64,000 nucleotides of DNA, from assembly GCF_900589395.1 (NCBI RefSeq), contig NZ_UUIS01000075.1:267722-331721 (forward strand). The letters run 5' to 3'. The stretch's first letter is position 1. Every line of letters starts with the position of its first letter. The translations under genes and the position numbers were made by a program. The DNA is from Pseudomonas viridiflava. GTDB taxonomy: Bacteria; Pseudomonadota; Gammaproteobacteria; Pseudomonadales; Pseudomonadaceae. The notes under the pieces were generated by a model that saw only the letters and a program-made list of their open reading frames with translations, was not told the origin of the DNA and did not search any database. Shown here in pieces: positions 25,235-33,535 of this stretch.

Positions 25235-25516
25235 TTATTTGCACACTACCAGCACGTTACGGTGCTTGTAGTTTCCGACGTCCAGGCCAAGGGTCTGGTC
25301 TTCGGGCTCGGTGCGGGCGGTACCGTCGGTGCCGACGATTTCATAGCCGGTGCCGGCACAGGAGTCCTCGGCTTTTTCGTAGCACTTGGCCCAGGACATG
25401 GCTTCGCCTGAGCAATCAATGCTCAATCCTTGCTGGCCGTTCTTCAAATGCGTAGGGGAGGCGGTGGCGCAACCGGTGAGGACCAGTACGGCGATAACAG
25501 GCAAAAATCTGATCAT
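25235..25516 (-). CDS. Hypothetical small lipoprotein
   Basis: A 93-residue predicted lipoprotein. The signal peptide ends in VLTGC (cysteine at residue 15). The mature chain carries five cysteines (CSGEAMSWAKCYEKAEDSC and VVCK), a pattern seen in small Pseudomonas outer-membrane lipoproteins with an alpha-helical, disulphide-linked core. No specific function is known to me. It ends convergently with the lipoprotein gene at 24847-25197. Confidence 0.7.
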   Translation of the reverse strand: MIRFLPVIAVLVLTGCATASPTHLKNGQQGLSIDCSGEAMSWAKCYEKAEDSCAGTGYEIVGTDGTARTEPEDQTLGLDVGNYKHRNVLVVCK

Positions 25517-25756
25517 GGTGTTCGCTTCAAGAATCGGGCTGTAAAGACGTTTCGCGCACCCCGTTGCGTCACACTTTTAACAGGTGTGGGCACAGGGATG
25601 ACGAAATACGGTTCATGTGGGTTGGACCGGGCAGGGGTGCCATCGTTCCGCCATGTATTGCACGTTATGCAGCGTCACGTGGATGTCGCGTGCCGGTCAT
25701 GACGCTGCAATCGGTTGGCGATGCAATGGACGCAAACCCTGTCAGGAGTGACGAGC

Positions 25757-27118
25757 ATGCGACTTTGCATCATTGGGGCCGGCTACGTTGGCCTGGTGAC
25801 CGCCACCTGCTTTGCCGAAATGGGCAATCGTGTCGTATGTGTCGAGCATGAGCCGGCCCGCTTGCGCCGGCTGCAGCACGGTGAGTGCCCGATTCACGAG
25901 CCAGGCCTGGAACCCATGCTCAAGGAACACCTCGCCAGCGGGCAGTTGAGCTTTACCGGCAGCCTGGCTGAAGGCACGCCTCTGGCGGATATCCTCTTCA
26001 TTGCCGTGGGGACGCCATGCCATGAAGATGGCTCGGCGGATGTCTCGAATGTACTGGCGGTGGCCGATCAGATCGGGCGCTGCCTGATGCAGGCAAGCTT
26101 GGTGGTGATGAAGTCCACCGTGCCGGTCGGCACATGCGAGGCGGTAGGACTGCGCATCAATCAGCACCTGGCCCGACGCGGCTTGAGCGTGCGCATTGCC
26201 GTGGCGAGCAACCCTGAGTTTCTCAAAGAGGGTGCTGCGATCGAAGACTTCATGCGCCCTGACCGAGTGATCATCGGGTGCAGCGTGCCGCAATCGGCCG
26301 AGCTGCTGCAACGTCTTTACAGTCCTTTTTTGCGTAACCGCGAACGGGCGCTGGTCATGGAAGTGCGCGCTGCGGAATTTACCAAATACGCCGCCAATGC
26401 CTTTTTGGCTACCAAAATCTCCTTTATTAATGAAATGGCCGATTTATGCGCGCATGTTGGCGTGGATATTGAGCAGGTTCGCCGAGGCATTGGCAGTGAT
26501 CGACGCATTGGCACGCACTTTATATATGCCGGCTGTGGTTATGGCGGCTCCTGTTTTCCCAAAGATGTGCGTGCGCTGATTCACACGGCTGCCCAGCAAG
26601 GCTTCGATGCACAAATCCTGCAAGCCGTGCAGGCGCGTAATACCACCCAGCATCATTGGTTATACAAAGCAATCAACCTTTATTTCCGCGGCGCACTTAA
26701 AAAACAGGTAATCGCGGTGTGGGGACTGGCTTTCAAGCCGGGGACAGACGATATTCGCGAAGCGCCCAGTCTGGTGTTGATTGAGTCGCTGCTGGCCGCC
26801 GGCGCGCGGGTTCAGGTCACTGATCCTGCCGCGATGGGCGCTGTGGCTGAGCGCTATAAAGAGGCTGTGCAGAGCGGCCAGCTGGCATTGCATGACTCGT
26901 TGTACAGCTGCGTGGAAGGTGCCGATGCCGTGGTGCTGGTGACTGAATGGAAGCAGTATCGGCAGCCGGATTTCATCCGGATTCGTCACGCCATGCGCAA
27001 TGCGGTGATATTTGATGGCCGTAATATCTACGATTCAATGGAACTATCTGCGCGAGGATTTCTCTACCATGGTATAGGAAGGCCAGTGGCGGGGCATTGT
27101 AAGGTGAGCGCCGCCTGA
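25757..27118 (+). CDS. ugd: UDP-glucose 6-dehydrogenase
   Basis: A 453-residue UDP-glucose dehydrogenase, which makes UDP-glucuronate for exopolysaccharide and lipid A modification. The NAD-binding motif MRLCIIGAGYVGLVTATCF begins the chain. FLKEGAAIEDFMRPDRVIIG near 155 binds substrate, and the catalytic cysteine (C266) is in YGGSCFPKDV. The C-terminal UDP-binding domain includes GLAFKPGTDDIREAP. AGGAG lies nine bases before the chosen ATG; an upstream in-frame ATG has no such site. It is followed after 42 bases by galU, the preceding step of the pathway, so the two form a UDP-sugar operon. The stretch 26390-26540 is noticeably AT-richer than its surroundings. Confidence 0.93.
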   Translation: MRLCIIGAGYVGLVTATCFAEMGNRVVCVEHEPARLRRLQHGECPIHEPGLEPMLKEHLASGQLSFTGSLAEGTPLADILFIAVGTPCHEDGSADVSNVLAVADQIGRCLMQASLVVMKSTVPVGTCEAVGLRINQHLARRGLSVRIAVASNPEFLKEGAAIEDFMRPDRVIIGCSVPQSAELLQRLYSPFLRNRERALVMEVRAAEFTKYAANAFLATKISFINEMADLCAHVGVDIEQVRRGIGSDRRIGTHFIYAGCGYGGSCFPKDVRALIHTAAQQGFDAQILQAVQARNTTQHHWLYKAINLYFRGALKKQVIAVWGLAFKPGTDDIREAPSLVLIESLLAAGARVQVTDPAAMGAVAERYKEAVQSGQLALHDSLYSCVEGADAVVLVTEWKQYRQPDFIRIRHAMRNAVIFDGRNIYDSMELSARGFLYHGIGRPVAGHCKVSAA

Positions 27119-27160
27119 TTAGACTGCGCCGACAATGCCACGCCTTACATAAGGACTTAT

Positions 27161-28000
27161 ATGATCAAGAAATGCTTGTTCCCTGCAGCCGGCTACGGCA
27201 CTCGCTTTTTGCCAGCGACCAAAGCCATGCCTAAAGAGATGCTGCCCGTGGTCAACAAGCCACTGATTCAATACGGCGTGGAAGAGGCGCTTGCAGCAGG
27301 CCTGAATGAAATCTCCATCGTGACAGGCCGCGGCAAGCGCGCCCTGGAAGACCATTTTGATATCAGCTATGAGCTCGAGCACCAGATCAAGGGCACGGAC
27401 AAGGAAAAATACCTGGTCGGTATCCGTCGCCTGATCGACGAATGCAGCTTCTCGTACACGCGCCAGACCGAGATGAAAGGCCTTGGCCACGCCATCCTGA
27501 GCGGCCGTCCACTGATCGGCAACGAGCCTTTCGCCGTAGTCCTGGCGGACGACCTGTGTGTGAACCTGGACGGTGACACCGTGCTGGCGCAGATGGTCAA
27601 TCTGTACAAGCACTACCGTTGCTCGATCGTGGCCATTCAGGAAGTCGATCCCCAGGAAACCAACAAGTACGGCGTGATCGCCGGTGACGAAATCAAGCCA
27701 GGCCTGTTCCGTGTCAGCGACATGGTCGAGAAGCCAAAGCCTGAGGATGCGCCTTCGAACCTGGCCATCATCGGTCGCTACATCCTGACCCCGGATATTT
27801 TCGAGCTGATCGAACAGACCGAGCCAGGCAAGGGTGGCGAGATCCAGATCACCGACGCCCTGATGAAGCAGGCGGCCCAAGGCAATGTGCTGGCCTACAA
27901 GTTCAAAGGCCAGCGTTTTGATTGCGGTGGTGCCGAAGGCTACATCGAAGCCACCAACTTCTGCTTTGAAAACTTCTACAAGACTGGCAAGGCGTTCTGA
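27161..28000 (+). CDS. galU: UTP--glucose-1-phosphate uridylyltransferase
   Basis: A 279-residue GalU that makes UDP-glucose from UTP and glucose 1-phosphate. The nucleotidyltransferase signature AGYGTRFLPATKAMPKEMLP occurs at residues 7-26, FAVVLADDLC contains the metal-binding aspartate near 130, and VEKPKPEDAPSNLAIIGRY follows near 190. GGAEGYIEATNFCFEN near the C-terminus is also typical. It directly follows ugd, whose substrate it produces. A hairpin with a T-run at 28022-28083 ends the unit. Confidence 0.96.
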   Translation: MIKKCLFPAAGYGTRFLPATKAMPKEMLPVVNKPLIQYGVEEALAAGLNEISIVTGRGKRALEDHFDISYELEHQIKGTDKEKYLVGIRRLIDECSFSYTRQTEMKGLGHAILSGRPLIGNEPFAVVLADDLCVNLDGDTVLAQMVNLYKHYRCSIVAIQEVDPQETNKYGVIAGDEIKPGLFRVSDMVEKPKPEDAPSNLAIIGRYILTPDIFELIEQTEPGKGGEIQITDALMKQAAQGNVLAYKFKGQRFDCGGAEGYIEATNFCFENFYKTGKAF

Positions 28001-28021
28001 TTCTTCCCGCCTGTCAATCTG

Positions 28022-28083
28022 AAGCCACTGTGGACGATTGATGAACCTGAACGGTTCATCATGAAGGCCGCAGTGGCTTTTTC
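28022..28083 (+). terminator. Rho-independent terminator after galU
   Basis: AAGCCACTG (28022-28030) pairs with CAGTGGCTT (28071-28079), followed by TTTTTCG. Inside, GATGAACC and CGGTTCATC form a second hairpin, giving a two-tier structure. Confidence 0.8.
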
Positions 28084-28136
28084 GTTTCCGTGTGGTTGCG
28101 CAGCCGTTATGCTGTGGGCCTCTCAAGGGGACAGTC

Positions 28137-29495
28137 ATGGCTTACGACTTCGATTTATTTGTCATTGGTGCCGGTTCCGGCGGTGTTCGCGCGGCGCGTT
28201 TTGCCGCCGGTTTTGGCGCAAAGGTGGCTGTGGCTGAAAGCCGCTACCTGGGCGGTACGTGCGTCAATGTGGGGTGCGTGCCCAAGAAGTTGCTGGTCTA
28301 CGGCGCTCATTTTTCCGAAGACTTCGAGCATGCCAAAGGCTTTGGCTGGTCGCTGGATACGCCAGCGTTCGATTGGCCGACCCTGATCGCCAACAAGGAT
28401 CAGGAGATACAACGGCTCAATGGCATTTACCGCAAGCTGCTGCTCGACAGCGGCGTAACGCTGGTCGAAGGCCATGCCAGGTTGACCGGGCCCAACGGTA
28501 TTGAGGTCGACGGCACGCACTACAGTGCCGAGCGTATTCTGATCGCTACCGGCGGCTGGCCGCAGGTTCCGGATGTGCCGGGGCGCGAGCATGCGATTAC
28601 CTCGAACGAAGCCTTTCATCTCAAGGCGCTGCCCAAACGTATCGTGGTGGTGGGAGGTGGTTACATTGCCGTGGAGTTTGCCTCGATCTTCAATGGCTTG
28701 GGGGCGCAGACCACTCAGGCGTACCGTGGTGACCTGTTCCTGCGCGGCTTCGATGGCGGCGTGCGCCAGCACCTGCATGAAGAACTGCTCAAGCGCGGTG
28801 TGGATGTGCGCTTCAATTGCGATATTGCGCGCATCGACAAGCAGGCCGATGGCAGCCTGAAGCTGACCCTCAAGGATGGCGGCACACTGGACACCGATTG
28901 CGTGTTCTACGCCACGGGCCGGCGGCCCATGCTTGACAATCTGGGCCTGGAAAGCGTCGACATCAAGCTCGACAAGGATGGCTATGTGCAGGTCGATGAG
29001 CATTATCAGACCAGCGAGGCGTCGATTCTGGCCCTGGGTGACGTTATCGGCGGGGTGCAGCTGACGCCGGTGGCCCTGGCCGAAGGCATGGCGATTGCTC
29101 GTCGTCTTTTCCGGCCTGAGGATTATCGTCCAGTGGACTACAATCACATCCCGACGGCAGTTTTCAGTCTGCCTAATATCGGCACCGTGGGGTTGACGCA
29201 AGAGCAGGCTGTCGAGAAAGGGTATGCGATCCAGGTATTCGAGAGTCGTTTCCGGCCGATGAAGCTCACCTTGACCGATGATCAGGAGCGTACGTTCATG
29301 AAGTTGATCGTCGACAGCGCCACTGATCGGGTGCTGGGCTGCCATATGGTGGGGCCGGATGCCGGGGAAATCGTGCAGAGCCTGGCCGTGGCGCTGAAAG
29401 CCGGAGCGACCAAGCGAATATTCGACGACACCATGGGCGTGCACCCGACCGCTGCGGAGGAGTTTGTCACCATGCGCAGCCCGGTGTCCCACTAG
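28137..29495 (+). CDS. gor: Glutathione-disulfide reductase
   Basis: A 452-residue flavoprotein disulphide reductase that regenerates reduced glutathione with NADPH. The FAD-binding motif is VIGAGSGGVRAARF, the redox-active pair C42/C47 is in GGTCVNVGCVPKK, and the NAD(P)H fold has VVVGGGYIAVEFASIF near residue 176. The C-terminal dimer interface with the proton-shuttling histidine reads GVHPTAAEEFVTM. YRGDLFLRGFD after the second Rossmann fold supplies arginines that bind the NADPH phosphate. These features separate it from lipoamide dehydrogenase. It stands alone, with a hairpin directly after its end. Confidence 0.92.
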   Translation: MAYDFDLFVIGAGSGGVRAARFAAGFGAKVAVAESRYLGGTCVNVGCVPKKLLVYGAHFSEDFEHAKGFGWSLDTPAFDWPTLIANKDQEIQRLNGIYRKLLLDSGVTLVEGHARLTGPNGIEVDGTHYSAERILIATGGWPQVPDVPGREHAITSNEAFHLKALPKRIVVVGGGYIAVEFASIFNGLGAQTTQAYRGDLFLRGFDGGVRQHLHEELLKRGVDVRFNCDIARIDKQADGSLKLTLKDGGTLDTDCVFYATGRRPMLDNLGLESVDIKLDKDGYVQVDEHYQTSEASILALGDVIGGVQLTPVALAEGMAIARRLFRPEDYRPVDYNHIPTAVFSLPNIGTVGLTQEQAVEKGYAIQVFESRFRPMKLTLTDDQERTFMKLIVDSATDRVLGCHMVGPDAGEIVQSLAVALKAGATKRIFDDTMGVHPTAAEEFVTMRSPVSH

Positions 29496-29506
29496 CAATA
29501 TCTACG

Positions 29507-29531
29507 CCCCACACTCAGGATGAGCGTGGGG
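29507..29531 (+). terminator. Hairpin after gor
   Basis: CCCCAC-A-CTCA, loop GGA, TGAG-C-GTGGGG forms a near-perfect 11-bp stem with one mismatch. A T-rich tract (GGTTTTG) comes 10 bases later rather than at once, so termination may be weak. The hairpin overlaps the first possible start of the following kinase gene, which argues for a later start there. Confidence 0.5.
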
Positions 29532-29549
29532 TTGGGCATGGTTTTGAGG

Positions 29550-31268
29550 ATGGATCCTGTATTGAGCAATCAGACCCCGGCGGCAATGCCATTGAATCCA
29601 GCACCACCTGACAGCGAATACCAGCGCGAGCTCGACGCGTTGCGTGAAAGCGAGCGTCAGTTCCGGACCCTGGCCGACAACATGAGCCAATTGGCCTGGA
29701 CGGCAGACCCTGCCGGCGTCATCCATTGGTACAACGAGCGCTGGTACGCCTATACCGGCGCTTCGCTGGAGGCGATGCGCGCCCTGGGCTGGCGTTCGGT
29801 GCATCACCCCGACCATCGCGAACGGGTCGTGGCGCATCTGCAGTATTGCTTTGCGACCGGCTCGGTATGGGAGGACACCTTTCCGCTGCGCGGCAAGGAC
29901 GGCAATTTCAACTGGTTCCTGTCGCGTGCCTTGCCGATTCGCAACGAGCGTGGCCACATCACGCACTGGCTGGGCACGCACACCGACATCACCGCCCAGG
30001 TCAATGCCGAAGAGGCACTGCGTGAACTCAACGACAGCCTTGAATTGCGGGTAGCGGCCCGTACCCGCGAACTGGCAGAAGCCAATCAGCGGCTGCAGGT
30101 CGAGATCGCCGAGCGTGCACAGGCTGAGGAGGCACTGCGCCACGCACAGAAAATGGACGCCATTGGCCAGCTCACCGGGGGCATTGCCCACGATTTCAAT
30201 AACATGCTCACCGGGGTGTTGGGTGCTCTGGATCTGATCCGGCGGCGCCTGGCCGCCGGGCGTGTCAATGAAGTCGAACGCTATATCGATGCGGCCGTGA
30301 CGTCCGGTAACCGGGCGGCGGCGCTGACCCAGCGCCTGCTGGCCTTCGCCCGGCGCCAGTCGCTCAAGACCTGCGATGTGCAGGTCAATGACATGGTCAC
30401 GTCCATGGAAGAACTGCTGCGCCGCACGATCGGGGAAAGCATCGCGCTGCACATCGACCTGCAGGATCACGGTCGGGTGATCCGCACCGACGAACATCAG
30501 CTGGAAAACGCGCTGCTCAACCTGGTGATCAATGCGCGCGATGCCATGCCTGATGGCGGGCAGCTGTGGGTGCGCAGCGAGCTTACGGTGCTTGCGGTTC
30601 GCGAAGGTGAACTGCTGCCGGGCGAATACCTGCAGCTCAGCGTGCGCGACACCGGTTGCGGTATTGCCGATGAGGTGATCGCGCGCGTGTTCGATCCGTT
30701 CTTCACCACCAAGCCCATCGGTCAGGGCACCGGGCTTGGGTTGTCGATGGTGTACGGCTTCATGAAGCAGACCGCAGGGCATGTGCGCATTGACAGCGTC
30801 GTGGGGCAAGGTACGTGTATCAGGCTGTTCATGCCGTGCAAGGCTCAAGGCGTCATCGACGCAGAAGATATCAGCGCCGCACCGCTGTCGCCGCGGGCCA
30901 CTGAGGGCGAATGCATTCTGGTGGTTGAAGATGAAGACGCTGTGCGCATGCTGGTGGTCGATGCCTTGCGTGAGCTGGGGTACTCGACCGTGCAGGCCTG
31001 CGATGGGGCCGGTGCGATCACCCAGCTGCAAAGTCGCGAGCGTATCGACCTGCTGGTGACGGATGTAGGTTTGCCAGGACTCAACGGTCGTCAGCTGGCC
31101 GAAATTGCCCGCCAGTTCCGCCCGGGTCTCAGGGTGCTATTCATGACCGGCTATGCCGGTGATGGCCAGGCGCGCCAGGATCTGCTGGAGCAGGGCATGG
31201 ACATGTTGATCAAGCCGTTCAACGTCGATGAGCTGGCCGCACGGGTGCGCGGGATGCTGGAGGGCTAG
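29550..31268 (+). CDS. PAS-domain hybrid sensor histidine kinase with receiver domain
   Basis: About 572 residues, with no transmembrane helix, so cytoplasmic. A PAS/PAC domain (about 35-155) contains DPAGVIHWYNERWYAYTG and ends in THTDITAQ. A coiled-coil linker leads to a HisKA domain with the phospho-accepting histidine in GGIAHDFNN (near 213), then the ATPase domain with NLVINARDAMP, DTGCGI, FDPFFTTK and GTGLGLSMVYG. A receiver domain closes the chain, with the phosphorylated aspartate in LLVTDVGLPG (near 504). The start is uncertain: an ATG at 29520 lies in the gor hairpin, that at 29550 has GAGG directly adjacent, and one at 29586 is also possible. No partner regulator gene is adjacent. 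Confidence 0.87.
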   Translation: MDPVLSNQTPAAMPLNPAPPDSEYQRELDALRESERQFRTLADNMSQLAWTADPAGVIHWYNERWYAYTGASLEAMRALGWRSVHHPDHRERVVAHLQYCFATGSVWEDTFPLRGKDGNFNWFLSRALPIRNERGHITHWLGTHTDITAQVNAEEALRELNDSLELRVAARTRELAEANQRLQVEIAERAQAEEALRHAQKMDAIGQLTGGIAHDFNNMLTGVLGALDLIRRRLAAGRVNEVERYIDAAVTSGNRAAALTQRLLAFARRQSLKTCDVQVNDMVTSMEELLRRTIGESIALHIDLQDHGRVIRTDEHQLENALLNLVINARDAMPDGGQLWVRSELTVLAVREGELLPGEYLQLSVRDTGCGIADEVIARVFDPFFTTKPIGQGTGLGLSMVYGFMKQTAGHVRIDSVVGQGTCIRLFMPCKAQGVIDAEDISAAPLSPRATEGECILVVEDEDAVRMLVVDALRELGYSTVQACDGAGAITQLQSRERIDLLVTDVGLPGLNGRQLAEIARQFRPGLRVLFMTGYAGDGQARQDLLEQGMDMLIKPFNVDELAARVRGMLEG

Positions 31269-31285
31269 CTGCCTGGCAGCGCCTT

Positions 31286-32281
31286 TCAGGTATCGGTGGT
31301 GGCGGGCGCCGGCGGCTGCTTGTGGGCCTGTGCCTGCAGGTTTTCCAGTGCTGCTTCCTTGCGACTGAGCAGCAATTCCAGTACGCGATTGTGCTGCAGT
31401 GCATCGTTCAGGTCTTGCTTGAACCCTGCGCCGTCCGCCAGTGCCGCTTGCAGTCGTACTTCCAGTTGTGCGCTGCGGGTGATGGCTTTCTGTTGCTCGT
31501 TCAGCGCTTTTTCCGTCTGCTTTTGCGCCTTGTCCAGTTGTGCCTGGCAGCTGTGCAATTCGCGACCGGTATTGCGCTGCTCAGCCAGCAGGCGTTCGTT
31601 ATCGCGATTAAGTACGGTAATCGACTCTTGATGCAAAGTCAGGGTCTGGCGAGCTTGACGCAACTCCATCTGCGCCTGTTGCAGCTGACCTTCATGGCGC
31701 TGCTGATCCTGGTCGCGCTGTTCCTTGACGGCTGCGCGGTAATGCTCCAGTGCATCACGCGCATGCCGGTGCTTGTCTTCGAGGGACTCGATCTGCTTGT
31801 CGCGGTCCGCCAGGCGTGTCTGCAGGTCTATGTTGGCCTGATGGAGGCGAGAGGTTTCAGTTTTTTCCTGCTGCAGCGCTTCAAGCGCTTGTCGCAGCGA
31901 CTGGCTTTCCTGCGCCAATTGCTCGCTCAATCGTGCGTGCTGATCCTGTAGATCGTTTTGGTTTTTCTGTACACCTTCAAGTTCCTGCTGCAGGGCCTGG
32001 CGATACGTTTGCAGCGCTGCCTGCGCCTGGTCGATACGTTCCTGGGCCTGACCTTGCAGGCGTTCGGCAAGGTGTGCAACCAGCTCGCCCAGCTCATCGT
32101 TGAGGGCTGGAGCAGGGCTCTCGTGTTCTTCAAGTTCGCGTAAATAACGGTGAATGGTGGTCTTTGAGCCGGTATTACCCATTTCCACGCGCACGGCATC
32201 AATGCTCGGATGTTCGCCGCGCGCCAGCAATGCCTGCCTTGCCTTGTGCACCAATGCCTTGTTGATACCGCCACGTGCCAT
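31286..32281 (-). CDS. TnpT/KfrA-like DNA-binding coiled-coil protein
   Basis: A 331-residue protein. The first 60 residues form a KfrA-type N-terminal DNA-binding domain (ALVHKARQALLARGEHPSID, then VRVEMGNTGSKTTIHRYL). From about residue 60 to 310 it is one long, Gln/Glu-rich coiled coil. Length, architecture and the divergent position next to a TnpS-like tyrosine recombinase match TnpT, the cointegrate-resolution accessory protein of Tn4651-type transposons. TnpT binds the resolution site and stimulates TnpS. Here no transposase gene is present, so the pair appears chromosomal and orphan. It could also act as a KfrA-like autorepressor or nucleoid-associated protein. Confidence 0.75.
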   Translation of the reverse strand: MARGGINKALVHKARQALLARGEHPSIDAVRVEMGNTGSKTTIHRYLRELEEHESPAPALNDELGELVAHLAERLQGQAQERIDQAQAALQTYRQALQQELEGVQKNQNDLQDQHARLSEQLAQESQSLRQALEALQQEKTETSRLHQANIDLQTRLADRDKQIESLEDKHRHARDALEHYRAAVKEQRDQDQQRHEGQLQQAQMELRQARQTLTLHQESITVLNRDNERLLAEQRNTGRELHSCQAQLDKAQKQTEKALNEQQKAITRSAQLEVRLQAALADGAGFKQDLNDALQHNRVLELLLSRKEAALENLQAQAHKQPPAPATTDT

Positions 32282-32295
32282 GCCTGCTCCTACGA

Positions 32296-32444
32296 TTTCG
32301 TACTGTGGTATGTATCCTGTAATTACATACTAATTAACGTCTCGTCGGTAGCTATTTATTACACTTATTTAAAGCGGGATATTGGCGTATTATCCCGTGT
32401 CATGCGCTCGCGGACGGCTTTTGACCCGTTCGGGCAGTACGAAA
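32296..32444. promoter_or_regulatory. Candidate recombination/control site with three nested inverted repeats
   Basis: The 181-base tnpT-tnpS-like intergenic region contains an outer 10-bp perfect inverted repeat, TTTCGTACTG (32296-32305) and CAGTACGAAA (32435-32444). Inside it are two further perfect 7-bp inverted repeats, both with 9-base spacers: GTATGTA-N9-TACATAC (32308-32330) and CGGGATA-N9-TATCCCG (32375-32397). Paired arms around a short spacer are the geometry of tyrosine recombinase core sites, and in Tn4651 the resolution site lies between the divergent tnpS and tnpT genes. The region is AT-rich and must also hold both promoters. Confidence 0.55.
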
Positions 32445-32462
32445 CCCAGGCAGTTCTGAACC

Positions 32463-33422
32463 ATGAGTGATGTAGATCGCTACATTGAGGCCGCGACGCG
32501 CGACAACACCCGGCGCAGCTACCGGGCGGCCATCGAACATTTCGAAGTGAGTTTTGGTGGCTTTCTTCCGGCCACCAGCGAAAGCGTGGCGCGTTACCTG
32601 GCCGCGTATGCCGGCGCGTTGTCGGTCAACACCCTGAAGCTGCGCCTGTCAGCGTTGGCGCAGTGGCACACCAGCCAGGGTTTCGTCGACCCGACCAAGG
32701 CGCCGATGGTGCGCAAGGTGCTCAAGGGCATTCGCGCCCTGCACCCGGTGCAAGAGAAACAGGCCGAACCCTTGCACCTGGCCGACCTGCAGCGCCTGGT
32801 CATCAGCCTGGACGAACAGGCCTGCCAGGCGGCGAGCGTGCATGATCATGCACAGGTATTGCGCTGCCGCCGTGATGCGGCGCTGATTCTGCTGGGATTC
32901 TGGCGCGGATTTCGCAGTGACGAGCTGTGCCGCCTGCAGGTCGAGCATGTAAAGGCAGTGGCCGGGGCCGGTATCACGCTGTACCTGCCGCGCAGCAAGA
33001 GTGACCGCGACAATACCGGGCGCACCTTCCAGACGCCTGCACTGCAACGGCTTTGCCCGGTGCAGGCCTACCTGGACTGGATCGACTGCGCCGCGCTGAC
33101 CCAAGGCCCGGTGTTTCGTGGCATCGATCGCTGGGGCAACCTGGGCGGGCAGGGGCTGCACGCCAATAGTGTCATTGCGCTGCTGCGCCAGGCATTCGAG
33201 CGTGCAGGCCTGGCCGCCGAGGCGTACAGCAGCCATTCGTTGCGTCGCGGTTTTGCAACATGGGCGCATCAAAGTGGGTGGGACCTGAAGTCGCTCATGG
33301 CCTACGTGGGCTGGAAGGACATGAAATCGGCCATGCGCTACATTGAAACCTCGCCCTTTGGGCCCCATGTAGCTCAGGAGCAGGCGATAAAGGTTTCTTC
33401 TATTAATAGTGAGCCTTTATAG
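32463..33422 (+). CDS. TnpS-like tyrosine recombinase
   Basis: A 319-residue tyrosine recombinase. The N-terminal core-binding domain begins with YIEAATRDNTRRSYRAAIEH. The catalytic domain (about 105-300) has the first arginine in GFWRGFRSDELCRL, the HxxR box in SSHSLRRGFATWAHQ (near 259-273), a tryptophan replacing the second histidine in YVGWKDM, and the nucleophilic tyrosine in SAMRYIE (near 293). Length and divergent arrangement with a KfrA-type coiled-coil gene match TnpS of Tn4651-like transposons, which resolves cointegrates. All catalytic residues look intact. No attachment site at a tRNA, no excisionase and no phage genes are nearby, so a phage integrase is less likely. Confidence 0.82.
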   Translation: MSDVDRYIEAATRDNTRRSYRAAIEHFEVSFGGFLPATSESVARYLAAYAGALSVNTLKLRLSALAQWHTSQGFVDPTKAPMVRKVLKGIRALHPVQEKQAEPLHLADLQRLVISLDEQACQAASVHDHAQVLRCRRDAALILLGFWRGFRSDELCRLQVEHVKAVAGAGITLYLPRSKSDRDNTGRTFQTPALQRLCPVQAYLDWIDCAALTQGPVFRGIDRWGNLGGQGLHANSVIALLRQAFERAGLAAEAYSSHSLRRGFATWAHQSGWDLKSLMAYVGWKDMKSAMRYIETSPFGPHVAQEQAIKVSSINSEPL

Positions 33423-33535
33423 AGAAAAGCAATCGACAGCATCGACTTTGCCAATGAGCCATGCCCATCGATTGTGCGTAAGCTTCACTTCATCGAATTC
33501 AAACACACCTCTTCACAAACCATGGAGATTCACCG

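Noticed and set aside
28137..29495. Dihydrolipoamide or mercuric reductase instead of glutathione reductase
   Set aside because: The GGTCVNVGCVPKK active site and the arginine-rich NADPH phosphate-binding segment YRGDLFLRGFD are those of glutathione reductase.
32463..33422. Phage integrase
   Set aside because: No excisionase, phage genes or tRNA attachment site nearby; the divergent coiled-coil partner fits TnpS/TnpT better.
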